Part shown: piece after piece, positions 16,844 to 25,692 of the stretch
Layout of the letters: every line of letters starts with the position of its first letter
How positions within the stretch are numbered: position 1 is the first letter of the stretch
From: Thermogutta sp039793925
GTDB taxonomy: Bacteria; Planctomycetota; Planctomycetia; Pirellulales; Thermoguttaceae
Direction: 5' to 3'
Assembly (NCBI RefSeq): GCF_039793925.1
Contig: NZ_JBAMME010000316.1
Location: 1-64,000 of the forward strand
Length of the DNA stretch: 64,000 nt
Program-made: the position numbers and the translations under genes
The notes under the pieces: model-generated
What the model was told of the DNA's origin: nothing
Database searches by the model: none
The model's input: the letters and a program-made list of their open reading frames with translations, nothing else

Positions 16844-19471
16844 TTACGGATCGGGAACGGAACGATAACACACCAGATCGCCATCCTCGGTGGCAACGAG
16901 GAGAGCCTTTTGCACCACCACCGGGGATGCCGAAATGGACCCGCCCACAGTAAGCGACCACAGTGATTCTCCGTCTTTTACACGAATGGCATAAATTCGG
17001 CCATCCAGCGAAGGCGCCAGAACCAAATCGTCGTCAGGATCGCCGTTCCGGGTGGCCCGCACAATGACAGGTGATGCATCCACGAACCGGCGCGTCGGAA
17101 ATCGCCAGAGATGTTGGCCAGAGATGCGGTCAAAGCAATGGACGGCTTTGTCCCGACTTCCCACCACAACGTAGCGCTCATTCACCGCCGCGGACGCCCG
17201 AAAGGCTCTGCCATCGTTTTCATTGTCATAACGCCAGACGACTTTGGCCTGCATCCAGTCGATCCCAAAAAACACACCATTTTCCGTGCCCACGTAGGCC
17301 AGAGATCCGACCACTGCGGGTGTGCAGCCGGTTGGACCTTCCAGGTCAACAGCGGCGATTTCCTGGCCATGGTGGATTTCGACCACATGCAGTTTTCCAT
17401 CGCATCCGGCAATGAAAGTACGGCCCTCGACGATGGGGGGCGTGCAGCGGATTTGGTCGTGACCACCAGCTTTCCAAACGAATTTCCCTGTTTGCGCATC
17501 CACGCAGTAGAGGAACGTATCCTGGGATCCAAACACCACGACCTGTTTGCCTGAGGGTAGGGTGGCGAAGCCGGGGCCCCCGTCGATTTCTCCTTCCACC
17601 TCTATCTGCCAGACAGGTTCACCGGTTTGCGCTCGGAGACAGTGAAAGCCGCCGTTGATGTCTCCTACGTAGACATTGCCATTCGAATAGCCGGCAGGCG
17701 CGAGGATTCCGGCAGGTGCCTTCCATGCCCAACGTTTTCGACCTGTTTGGAGATCCACAGCGTAAAAATTGCCTTCATTGCCGCCTAGAAAAACCGTATT
17801 TTCCGCCACTACCGGTGTGGCTGTGAAAGAATCGTTCTCGGCGGTGAAGACCCATGCCTGCTCGGGCGGCCGATCGAATCGGCCCAGCGACAAGCCGGTG
17901 GCCGTGGGCGTGCCCCGAAAAACTGGCCAATCAGTTCCGGACACAATATCCACAGGCGTCTTCGCGGACGCCGATTCGGCTGCACTGTCGTGAAGGGCGT
18001 TCCCGGATGTAGTCAACGAGTTCTTTCGTTCTTTGCCGCTTTCAGACCCCCTCGCGGTCGGCTGGGAATTCCCCTGATCGATATCCCTTGACGGGGCAGG
18101 TTCATTGAAGCAGTAGAGCGCTTCATCTGTTCTCAAAATGAAATCGCGATCGACCAGTGCGGGTGTGGCCAGGCACCGGCCACCAATTTCGTTGCGGGAA
18201 AGGAGACGGAATTCGTCCCCCGCCGCCACCACGAAGACTACGCCGCGTTCGTTGACCGCATACAATCGGCCGTCGGCTGCCACAAGAGAGGCCGTAAACG
18301 TCCCTTCCAGAGGGGCTCGCCAGATGACCTCGCCGCTTCCCGGGTTGTAACAGGTGAGCCACTTCAGATCGGAAAGCACATACAGACGATTACGATAGAC
18401 GATGCCCGACGGGATGTACGGCCCCCCCCGCGGCAGACGCCAAAGTAGCCGGGCCTGAACTGCCCTTTCCTTTCCTTCCAGATGAAAGGCCAGGATCGGC
18501 CCATTGCGACCGCTCAGGCTGAAAAGTGTCTGGTTGCGGAACAGGGCTACTGGGGTGACGAGGGTTTCTAATCCATCATAGGACCAGAGGGTGCGGCCAG
18601 TTTGAGAGTCGTAAATGCTCAGTCGCCCGACACTGCCCACCTCTCCCCCGTTGATAACCAAGTAAGAAAGATTTTTTGCCAGTCGCACGGGCACAGGTGT
18701 AGTCCAGCAGCCGGTGGAATCCCGCGGGGTTCTCCATACTTCTTCGCCGGTCCGCTTGTCGACAGCGATCAGAAACGAGTACTCCTCACGATCGCACAGT
18801 TGGATGACGGTGTCACCCAGGATGATTGGGCTGGCAGCCACCCCATAGGTATGCTCTTGCAGCCCGAGCGGTTTTTGCCACAGGAGTTGGCCCTGGAAAT
18901 CGCAGCAGATCAAGCCTGCGGAACCGAAAAACGCGACGATTCGCTCTCCATCCGTGGCCACGCTGGGTGAGGCGTAACCGTTTTTGGGATGCGTTTTGCC
19001 ATGGAGTCGGCCCACCTCCCGCCGCCAGAGTAACTGGCCATCAGAACGGCGGAAGGCGAGAAGCATTCCGATGGGTTCCCGGCCATCACCCACGGCAGAA
19101 GTGAGAAGCACGTAATCACCCCACACTACCGGTGAGCTGTTGCCTTGACCGGGCACCGCAACTTTCCATTTGAGGTTTTGCTGCGGCGAGAATTGGATCG
19201 GCGGATGAGCCTTCACGCCGATGCCTTGTGCAAGCGGACCTCGGAACATCGGCCACTGTTCCAGTTCGGGGTCGGTTTCCAGGGGATCCGTTGCTATGGC
19301 CGGCCAGGGCTTCGCCTCAGGAGTAATGACTGCCTTCCGACAACCACTGCTTGCCCAGATCCAGGATGTGGTGACAACAAGAATAGCAATGAGGGCGACA
19401 CAATCCCTTGGTTGGGCGGTCGATCGGTGTCGAGTTTCAATCGCAGCGCCGAGAGTTGCGGGTCTTTTCAT
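16844..19471 (-). CDS. PQQ-like beta-propeller lipoprotein (double propeller)
   Basis: The product is 875 residues. A hydrophobic N-terminal segment ends WIWASSGC, a lipobox-like site. Two beta-propellers follow, separated by a Ser/Thr/Asn-rich linker near residues 440-500. The blades carry PQQ-type repeats such as LLAFRRSDGQLLWRREVG, FYAVDLQTGRKRWAW and VHCFDRISGQHLWRFP. Each propeller begins with a WP.FRG.P..G motif (WPMFRGPLAQG and WPVFRGTPTATG) common in planctomycete PQQ proteins. Without dehydrogenase active-site features it is probably a BamB-like scaffold rather than an enzyme. AGGAGG is eight bases before ATG 19471. Confidence 0.8.
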   Translation of the reverse strand: MKRPATLGAAIETRHRSTAQPRDCVALIAILVVTTSWIWASSGCRKAVITPEAKPWPAIATDPLETDPELEQWPMFRGPLAQGIGVKAHPPIQFSPQQNLKWKVAVPGQGNSSPVVWGDYVLLTSAVGDGREPIGMLLAFRRSDGQLLWRREVGRLHGKTHPKNGYASPSVATDGERIVAFFGSAGLICCDFQGQLLWQKPLGLQEHTYGVAASPIILGDTVIQLCDREEYSFLIAVDKRTGEEVWRTPRDSTGCWTTPVPVRLAKNLSYLVINGGEVGSVGRLSIYDSQTGRTLWSYDGLETLVTPVALFRNQTLFSLSGRNGPILAFHLEGKERAVQARLLWRLPRGGPYIPSGIVYRNRLYVLSDLKWLTCYNPGSGEVIWRAPLEGTFTASLVAADGRLYAVNERGVVFVVAAGDEFRLLSRNEIGGRCLATPALVDRDFILRTDEALYCFNEPAPSRDIDQGNSQPTARGSESGKERKNSLTTSGNALHDSAAESASAKTPVDIVSGTDWPVFRGTPTATGLSLGRFDRPPEQAWVFTAENDSFTATPVVAENTVFLGGNEGNFYAVDLQTGRKRWAWKAPAGILAPAGYSNGNVYVGDINGGFHCLRAQTGEPVWQIEVEGEIDGGPGFATLPSGKQVVVFGSQDTFLYCVDAQTGKFVWKAGGHDQIRCTPPIVEGRTFIAGCDGKLHVVEIHHGQEIAAVDLEGPTGCTPAVVGSLAYVGTENGVFFGIDWMQAKVVWRYDNENDGRAFRASAAVNERYVVVGSRDKAVHCFDRISGQHLWRFPTRRFVDASPVIVRATRNGDPDDDLVLAPSLDGRIYAIRVKDGESLWSLTVGGSISASPVVVQKALLVATEDGDLVCYRSVPDP

Positions 19472-19982
19472 TATCGAGCCCTCCTTGCCGACTGTGCGAC
19501 TTTTCGGTTTCGCAAGCAAAACGGGTTCTCTGGAGGCAGCGGGACGGATTTCCTGCCATTATGTGATTGCCGCCGATGGAAGTGCCAGACGATCGCTCCC
19601 GTGATAACTAAAATTGCCATGTTTTAACAGATAAGTGAAAGCAAGCGTACTCAGCGAAATTGCGCCGTGAAATGGAATGGACTCCCCAACCTTCAAAAAC
19701 GAGCCTGACAAGCAGGGGCGGACGCGCGGAGCAGGTCCCTCCCAAGAATACGGAGGGGCACGCTTGTCGTGCCCGCCGCGCCTGATTCAGGACCCTTTCC
19801 CCATTGATGCCCCAATCTTCCCGGCTCATCGTGAGAAGCAGGAGTAAAAACACGCAGCGCAGAGTGAGAGTTGGTGAGATTTTTGGCCTTGTCAGAGCGG
19901 TCGGGCTCACGGTAGTATCGCCCCGCATGGAAAGGCTTTGAAGTTTTGGTCGACGCGTAAAAATGCATCCACCAGGACGCCA
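19472..19982. other. Intergenic region with hairpin element
   Basis: About 510 bases between divergent genes, with no supported gene. It carries a perfect hairpin at 19756-19774 and should hold the promoter of the PQQ-propeller operon, though no clear box pair was recognised. Confidence 0.5.
19756..19774. repeat. Short hairpin element GGGCACG-CTTGT-CGTGCCC
   Basis: A perfect 7-bp stem with a 5-nt loop, preceded by CGGAG. A similar element with one stem mismatch (GGGCCACG-CCGGT-CGTGCCCC) occurs at 23792-23812, and a third hairpin of the same form (GGGGCCCG-CTTCT-CGGGCCCC) at 45482-45502. All three lie outside confident genes. None has a T-run, so they are not obvious terminators. They may belong to a dispersed palindromic repeat family. 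Confidence 0.5.
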
Positions 19983-20294
19983 ATGATGGATCGCCGGACA
20001 GCTCTCAGGACGTTTGCCACTTCTCTCTTAGGTGGGTGGTTACTTCAGCGAACATGCTCAGCCGACACTCCCGAGTGGTTGAATCCTGAAGTACTGAAAG
20101 CCTCTCTCCACACGGCGACACCCGAAGAGGAAGGCTTTATCGCCTACGTGGTCGGACTGGTGAAAGCCGGACGATTGCCTGCGGAAATCCTCCAGTCGGC
20201 GTATCTGTGGGCGAAGAGAAAGCCCAAGTACAAATTTCAGTACTTCAAAAGAGCGATCATTCAACTGGCGGCTGCCCGCGGGATTCGCCTCTGA
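19983..20294 (+). CDS. Small exported protein of planctomycete type
   Basis: A 103-residue protein. The N-terminus MMDRRTALRTFATSLLGGWL has paired arginines and a hydrophobic stretch ending CSA, consistent with a Tat-like or Sec signal. The mature part contains GFIAYVVGLVKAGRLPAEIL and KPKYKFQYFKRAII, a helical module seen in small planctomycete proteins of unknown role. AGGA precedes ATG 19983 by five bases. It stands alone and converges with the response regulator gene. Confidence 0.65.
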   Translation: MMDRRTALRTFATSLLGGWLLQRTCSADTPEWLNPEVLKASLHTATPEEEGFIAYVVGLVKAGRLPAEILQSAYLWAKRKPKYKFQYFKRAIIQLAAARGIRL

Positions 20295-20396
20295 CACCTC
20301 GTTCCCAGCGATGCTTTTGACGCTCACCGGGGTACTGGAGGCTGGCGTCCTGCAGATGCCGAATTCGTCAGCCCCTCTGTGAAAACCATTTCGGGA

Positions 20397-20855
20397 TCAG
20401 CTTTCCAGCAACCGTCGGACGCTATCCAGCAGGCGATCCATCGCGAATGGTTTACGGATGTAATCGTCTACGCCAAGCATTTCTGCGTACGCCTTGTGCC
20501 GACTCCCTTCGTTGGCGGTGATCATGATGACACGGACGGGGACCTTCCGCGTTTGGCGGAGACGCTCTAGGACCAGAAAGCCGCTCCTCTTGGGCATCAT
20601 CATATCGAGGATAACAAGGTCTGGGTTTTCCGCATCCGCCAGGGCCAGCCCTTGGTTTCCATCCCTCGCGATCAGGACCTCGTACCCCATCGCTTCTAGG
20701 GCCACCCGCATCGATTCAACGATCTCCGGGTCGTCGTCGACCAGCAGGATTCGTTTGCGGCGTGCAGTGGATGCCGGAGACAGCTCCACCGCTGTCGCCG
20801 TGGTTTCATCCCGCACAGATTGGTCCCCAGTGCTGCTCGACTTTCGCACAGCCAT
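20397..20855 (-). CDS. Single-domain response regulator
   Basis: The 152-residue product has a disordered Ser/Thr-rich N-terminus (about 33 residues) and one CheY-like receiver domain. All the key residues are present: acidic cluster D40-D42 in LLVDDD, phospho-acceptor D84 in VILDMMMPKRSG, T113 in MITAN and K135 in IRKPF. There is no output domain, so it would act through a partner. GAGGA is seven bases before ATG 20855. No histidine kinase gene is nearby. Confidence 0.88.
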   Translation of the reverse strand: MAVRKSSSTGDQSVRDETTATAVELSPASTARRKRILLVDDDPEIVESMRVALEAMGYEVLIARDGNQGLALADAENPDLVILDMMMPKRSGFLVLERLRQTRKVPVRVIMITANEGSRHKAYAEMLGVDDYIRKPFAMDRLLDSVRRLLES

Positions 20856-21141
20856 GGCCGTATCCTCGTCTCAGGAGGGAATCTTCTATCCGGCGGAAAA
20901 GACCGTGAGAACCAGTTAGCATTCACGGATTTCCGCGATATTTTTGGGTGGGAACCCTCACGGGCTTGGCTGCGACGCCAGCCCCGGAGCCCGCATGGGA
21001 GTCAAACCTCATATTTCGTGTACCCGATAGCCCGCCATTTGTGCCCGGAGGTTCGCAAACCGGGATGGACGATCACTCCCCTTATGATGGCGTCTCGGCC
21101 AAATTATTTCAACACCGCTCCCCAAAATGGCGGGGCTGGAG

Positions 21142-22455
21142 TCAATCCGCTGTGACATTCAGGACGGCCAAAGTGGTCGAGCAATCCTGCCCGCCGACCA
21201 AAAGGAACTCGCCATCAAATCCGCACACATCGACTTGCCCTAGCTCTCCGAGTTCACCCAAATTTGCAGGAGCTCGAACAGGAATATATCGGTCGGACAT
21301 GCCCAACACGGCCTGGGGGCGGCCCGCCGGGTCGGTGACGAGGTCTTCCCAAAGAACCTGCAGCCGAGAACCAATAAGTTCCCCGATGTAACGCCGTCTC
21401 ACTTGCTGGGCGAGCCGGTCCAAGTGGGCCGACCTTTCTTTCTTGACATGCTCCGGAACCTGATCGGGATACTCGGCGGCCGGGGTTCCCTCCCGCGGAC
21501 TGAACCGGAAAATGTGTATCTTTGCAAACCCCACCGTTTCCACAACCTGGCAGGTTTCTTCGAAATCGGTATCCGTTTCCCCGGGGAAGCCGACCATGAT
21601 ATCCGTAGTGATCGCCGGGTAGTACAGGGCCTGTTTCACCCGTTCGCAACGACGCAAGTAATACTCAACATCTGCTCGACGCCGCATCCGCTTGAGGATT
21701 TTCGGCGACCCGCTCTGTAGAGGGATATGGAGATGTGGGCAGATCCGATGGCCATTTTCCGCCATCAGCTCCAGGAGGCGGTCGCTCACTTCATTGACTT
21801 CCAGGCTCGACAGCCGAATGCGAAACCGATCATCGACACCGAGGAGTCGTGAAACGAGTTCGGCAAGATCGACCGATCGGTCGTCGTTCGGTCCGCGGCC
21901 AAATAACCCTAGGTGGACCCCTGTCAGCACCACTTCCCGATAGCCGTTGTCCACCAGTTGCCGAACTTCTAAGAGGATGTCTTCCACCGGGCGGCTCCAC
22001 AACCCGGGGCGGACTTGGGGAATAATGCAATATGTGCACGGCAAAACACAGCCGTCCTGGACTTTGACGTACGCACGATGGCGGCGAGCGAAAAACGAAA
22101 TCCCCGTGGGGACATCCACAAGGCCTCGCCGGGCGAGACAATCCCGCATCTGACGCTTGTCGGTCAACACTTCCGAGACGCCGGGCATGGCCGCAATTTC
22201 GTCCGCCGCTTTGGCCGCAAAGCAGCCCATCACGATGATTTCGGCTTCGGGATGTTCCCGGGCGAGCCTTCGGAGAATCTTCCGGCATTCAGCGTCCGCC
22301 TGATGGGTGACCGTGCAGGTATTAAATATGACCAGGTCCACTGGGTCGTCGGGCTCAGCGTCCCGATACCCCAGATGGAGGAACCCCTGACGCAGGTATT
22401 CCGTCTCGTATTGGTTAACCTTGCATCCGAGCGTGATGGTACGAAGCGTCGGCAT
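21142..22455 (-). CDS. mtaB: tRNA N6-threonylcarbamoyladenosine methylthiotransferase MtaB
   Basis: This 437-residue radical-SAM enzyme would add a methylthio group to t6A at position 37 of tRNA. The N-terminal UPF0004 domain has its three cluster cysteines (TLGCKVNQ, FNTCTVT and VMGCFA). The radical-SAM motif is C-x3-C-x2-C in DGCVLPCTYC near residue 150, and a C-terminal TRAM-like segment follows RRRYIGELIGS. The ITLGCKVNQYET opening marks the MtaB subgroup rather than MiaB or RimO. I chose ATG 22455, which fits the family N-terminus; there is no clear ribosome binding site. It is transcribed alone. Confidence 0.88.
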   Translation of the reverse strand: MPTLRTITLGCKVNQYETEYLRQGFLHLGYRDAEPDDPVDLVIFNTCTVTHQADAECRKILRRLAREHPEAEIIVMGCFAAKAADEIAAMPGVSEVLTDKRQMRDCLARRGLVDVPTGISFFARRHRAYVKVQDGCVLPCTYCIIPQVRPGLWSRPVEDILLEVRQLVDNGYREVVLTGVHLGLFGRGPNDDRSVDLAELVSRLLGVDDRFRIRLSSLEVNEVSDRLLELMAENGHRICPHLHIPLQSGSPKILKRMRRRADVEYYLRRCERVKQALYYPAITTDIMVGFPGETDTDFEETCQVVETVGFAKIHIFRFSPREGTPAAEYPDQVPEHVKKERSAHLDRLAQQVRRRYIGELIGSRLQVLWEDLVTDPAGRPQAVLGMSDRYIPVRAPANLGELGELGQVDVCGFDGEFLLVGGQDCSTTLAVLNVTAD

Positions 22456-22621
22456 AAACAGAGGATTCTTTATCAACACACTTAGGTTGTCTGACAGAAT
22501 TTAATCACACCACTTGATGCCATTATACCGCAGGAGGTGCCGGCCGACCGGGGTCAGCGACCAATTTACCGTTTCCATCGGCGAGGACGCCAACTTCTTC
22601 CACCACCCGCATGCGGCGGGG

Positions 22622-22656
22622 CAAAAAACAAAACGCGAGCTCCGGGGGAGCTCGCG
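22622..22656 (-). terminator. Rho-independent terminator of the Pro/Ala/Gln-rich lipoprotein gene
   Basis: Read on the minus strand, a perfect 10-bp stem (CGCGAGCTCC / GGAGCTCGCG, 3-nt loop; 22634-22656) is followed by TTTTGTTTTTT (22622-22633). It lies 78 bases downstream of the lipoprotein stop codon at 22734. Confidence 0.9.
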
Positions 22657-22733
22657 CTGCGTTTTCCATCATTCTCTAAAATGGAAGGGGCCAGGCCGAG
22701 TGCAAACTGCTCCTGACGGGATCGACCCCTGGA

Positions 22734-23180
22734 TCACTTCTGGGCCGGTTGTTGGGCCGGCGTTTGTTCGGCGGGAGCCGGCTGTTCGGCCGGTTTCTGC
22801 TCCGCGGGCTGGGCTGCGGGTTGTTCAGCCGGCTTCTGTTCGGCAGGCTGCCCCGCCGGCTTCTGTTCAGCAGGTTGTTCCGCCGGTTGCTCGGCCGGTT
22901 TTTGCTCAGCCGGTTGGGCGGCAGGCTGCTCGGGGGCTGGCGGCATGGTCACTCCGGCGGGTGCCGAAGGAGCCGGGAGCTCAGGTCCTTTCTGTTCGGC
23001 GGCACCTTGCGGCTCGGCTGGCTGCTCCTGACCAGCAGGTCGAACTTCGCTCGGAGCTTCTTTTTGAGTGGTACTCGCGGCGGGCGTTTTGCCCTTTTCT
23101 GTTTGAGTGGCTGGCTTCGGACAACCAACCACAGCGACCAACAATCCCAAAGCCACGAACAAAGCAACAATTCGTTTCAT
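22734..23180 (-). CDS. Low-complexity Pro/Ala/Glu/Gln-rich lipoprotein
   Basis: A 148-residue protein with signal MKRIVALFVALGLLVAVVGC, whose final Cys is the lipobox residue. From about residue 60 onward it is almost only Pro, Ala, Glu, Gln and Lys, with many copies of PAEQ and QPAEQKPAE. Such tails are extended and may span the periplasm or wall; no enzyme domain is present. GGAGG is eight bases before ATG 23180. The PAEQ repeats are encoded by near-identical short DNA repeats, so copy number may vary between strains. It is monocistronic, with its own terminator. Confidence 0.75.
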   Translation of the reverse strand: MKRIVALFVALGLLVAVVGCPKPATQTEKGKTPAASTTQKEAPSEVRPAGQEQPAEPQGAAEQKGPELPAPSAPAGVTMPPAPEQPAAQPAEQKPAEQPAEQPAEQKPAGQPAEQKPAEQPAAQPAEQKPAEQPAPAEQTPAQQPAQK

Positions 23181-23934
23181 CGCTACAACCTCCACTGTGA
23201 AACCACATACGGACCACACGGGACGTCAGCGCCTGCGCCGACGTCCTGACAGGACCCACGATACAGCTCGGGGAGAGATTGCTTTCTTTGGACGGACCAT
23301 CATTGCGGATAAAGCAGGCAAGACGTTCTTACCCTTCCACTAATATCGATTTGCTATTCTTTGCCCCTTATCCTGTTTTTCCAAGATGTGCCCCCAATCC
23401 GCATCCGGCAATCGCATTTCCCGCTTACAACTAATGATGCGATCTGAAGCCATCTTATTCCACCCCGGCCAGTTGGTGGTGCGCTTTTGATACCTGCAGT
23501 GCCATTGTGTACGCCCGGTCCAGACCGGGTTGTAACTTCTCCAAAACTCGCGACTTTCCCGCCAGATGCGGCTAATCCCGCGCGAATTGCCAGGCAAGAC
23601 TCGAAAAACGATGTCCTTGAGGTTGTCCGGGGTAGCACAGATTGCTTATTTGCGCAGAGAAGCGGTGTGCCCAAACCTCACGGGGAACACCAGGTAGGAG
23701 CGCTCTTGGGGCCTAACAGTGCCAACGACTCGGATGATTCACCTTCAATGACTGGCCCTAACAAGCACGTTTTACCAAGCGGTATCCTGGAGGGCCACGC
23801 CGGTCGTGCCCCACGAGAGATCGTGCTGGCGTCAGAAAGAGAACTCCTAAAAGAAATGGCAGTTCTCTGAAATTCCTCGCCGAGCCACGCGCTTCCCCTG
23901 GCTGTTGTGGACGGTGGGGCGATCGCCGCGACTA
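23181..23934. other. Long intergenic region with two short hairpins
   Basis: No gene is supported over about 750 bases. A perfect 7-bp inverted repeat CCCGGTC-CA-GACCGGG lies at 23514-23529, and a hairpin related to the 19756 element lies at 23792-23812 (one mismatch in an 8-bp stem, loop CCGGT). An open frame at 23487-23870 on the plus strand spans both palindromes and has unconvincing composition. Confidence 0.5.
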
Positions 23935-24810
23935 TCAAGCTGGTGGGTTCCGCTGCTGAGGTGATTTGGCCAAGTGGGCATCTAGCCATCGGAGCACGTC
24001 CACGATGACCTGATCTTTCTCCGGCTCGCTGAGGACTTCGTGATAAAGCCCCTCATACAGCCGCAACGTCTTATCGACGGTGGATGCCCGTTCGTAGAAC
24101 AGCGTCGCGCCGTTTGCTGAAGAGAGCTTGTCGCCCGTGCCTTGGAGCAAAAGAAAAGGCGTTTCAAACTCGGTCGCGGCGTGCTGGAGTTTTTCCTGAA
24201 GATCAATGAGTTCCAGACCGGTTCGAAGCGGAAAACGACCGCGAAAAACGAGAGGGTCCTCACGGAGGGCTTTGAGCACCGCTGGGTCCCGCGATACAGC
24301 ATGCTGACCGAACCGCCGCGCCGTTTTCAATTGAACGACGCGGATGTCCGGAAAAACTTTCACAAGAAATCGTCCCAGTTCAATCAGCCATCGCGGTATC
24401 CGCACGGCAATCATGATAGGCGGGGCACTGAGAACAGCACCTTTGACAGGTGGGCGTCGGGTGGCGCACCACAAAATGATTAGCCCGGCACCCATACTGT
24501 GTCCGAAAAGAAAATCCGGCTCTCGGCCAGCCTCGCGGAGTTGCCGGCTGACGTCATCCAGGTCTTCGAGGTACTGATCGACATCGCGAACGCTGACCCT
24601 CGGACCTTCCGAACGTCCGTGTCCCCGCAGGTCGATCATTTCCAGACTGTAGCCATGGGACGTCAACTGGTGGGCGAACCACTCATACCTACCGCAGTGT
24701 TCGAGAATCCCATGCAATCCGAAAATACGTGCGCGGGGAGAAGAGTCGGCTGGCTCCCAAAGGCGTCCCACCAGCCGGGTGCCGTGGCGCGTTGTCCATG
24801 TCGTATCCAC
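23935..24810 (-). CDS. Alpha/beta hydrolase, monoacylglycerol-lipase-like
   Basis: The product is 291 residues with the serine-hydrolase (S33/hydrolase_4) layout: oxyanion region FGLHGILEHCGRYEW, then MIDLRGHGRSEGPR, nucleophile elbow GHSMGAG (Ser about residue 105), late Asp in LLLQGTGDKLSS and catalytic His in YEGLYHEVLSEP. This combination is characteristic of monoacylglycerol lipases and lysophospholipases. There is no signal peptide, so a cytoplasmic esterase is expected. The start is GTG 24810 with a weak ribosome binding site. It follows the CsrA-receiver gene by about 50 bases and may share its transcript. Confidence 0.82.
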   Translation of the reverse strand: MDTTWTTRHGTRLVGRLWEPADSSPRARIFGLHGILEHCGRYEWFAHQLTSHGYSLEMIDLRGHGRSEGPRVSVRDVDQYLEDLDDVSRQLREAGREPDFLFGHSMGAGLIILWCATRRPPVKGAVLSAPPIMIAVRIPRWLIELGRFLVKVFPDIRVVQLKTARRFGQHAVSRDPAVLKALREDPLVFRGRFPLRTGLELIDLQEKLQHAATEFETPFLLLQGTGDKLSSANGATLFYERASTVDKTLRLYEGLYHEVLSEPEKDQVIVDVLRWLDAHLAKSPQQRNPPA

Positions 24811-24861
24811 GGGTGAGTCAAAGCGCTGATGGACGAAAAATTCCGCTCCTCGGCGTCTCCT

Positions 24862-25692
24862 TCATAATTTCAGCTCGCGGATAAGTGTTTCCGCTTGGTG
24901 ATCCGTTGGGATCCACTGGTCGACACCATGCGGACCGATGGTTACCTGCAATTCAGCGGGACTTCGCGAGCCGAGAGCAATCACTTTGACACCCCTCAAT
25001 TCCGGGTTATCCCTGATTTCACGCAAGGTGCGCGCCGTGTCGCAAGGCGTTTTTCGGGCGGGGAGGGGCTTATCAAAGTCGAAGACGATCAGATCGGGAC
25101 GGGGATTCTTCGCCAGATAATCCAGAGCCTGGCATCCATTGAGCACGGTCTTCACTTTGAATCCTGCACGCTCGAGCACGGCCGCAATGGGACGCTGGCT
25201 TTTCTTGACGTTCTGAACGACCAGGGCCAGCCGTCCCTGCTGCGTTGGAGCGGTCTGTATGGAACAATCCGTCTTTCCGCCTGCAACCACCTGCCGAGTT
25301 TCATGAAGGTGGACCAGAGCCTTATGAATTGTTTGATGGGCAAGCTCGATGTTCCCCTGTGACAATTGGGCTTCCGCATACTCGAGAGCCACGACCAGGC
25401 AGTCCAGGATTTTCTCGTACGCATCCCGCGTCTTGAACTGTGGCTCTCCGGGGGGCAAATCACCCCGTTGAGACGGGGCAATTCGCAAAGGGGGAGCCTG
25501 AGCGGAACTCTGCTGGGAGGTGTTCATCTCTTGCTGGAACGCCTCCAACAATTCTTCACGGAGTACCGGCACCTCCGGTGGCGCATCGATCCCCAACCTC
25601 ACAGTGGATCCCGAAATCCGCACCACTTGAATAGACGTGTGCACGGTGGGAAGTACAATCCGTTCGTTTTCTCGGCGGGTCAGCACTAACAT
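24862..25692 (-). CDS. CsrA domain fused to a degenerate receiver domain
   Basis: The first 50 residues are a complete CsrA RNA-binding domain (MLVLTRRENERIVL; VRLGIDAPPEVPVLREEL, residues 31-48). A disordered linker and a helical region (about 88-135) follow. Residues 155-276 fold like a receiver domain: LALVVQNVKKSQ, LIVFDFDKP with Asp205 at the phospho-acceptor position, then KVIALGS and DQWIPTD. The acidic pair is replaced by Gln-Asn and the conserved Lys is missing, so phosphorylation by a kinase is doubtful. CsrA proteins bind GGA sites in mRNA leaders. The C-terminal part could add dimerisation or signal sensing (inference). GGAGG five bases before ATG 25692 fixes the start. Confidence 0.8.
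   Translation of the reverse strand: MLVLTRRENERIVLPTVHTSIQVVRISGSTVRLGIDAPPEVPVLREELLEAFQQEMNTSQQSSAQAPPLRIAPSQRGDLPPGEPQFKTRDAYEKILDCLVVALEYAEAQLSQGNIELAHQTIHKALVHLHETRQVVAGGKTDCSIQTAPTQQGRLALVVQNVKKSQRPIAAVLERAGFKVKTVLNGCQALDYLAKNPRPDLIVFDFDKPLPARKTPCDTARTLREIRDNPELRGVKVIALGSRSPAELQVTIGPHGVDQWIPTDHQAETLIRELKL

Noticed and set aside
23487..23870. Plus-strand open frame of 127 codons
   Set aside because: It spans two palindromes, lacks a ribosome binding site and shows no family features.
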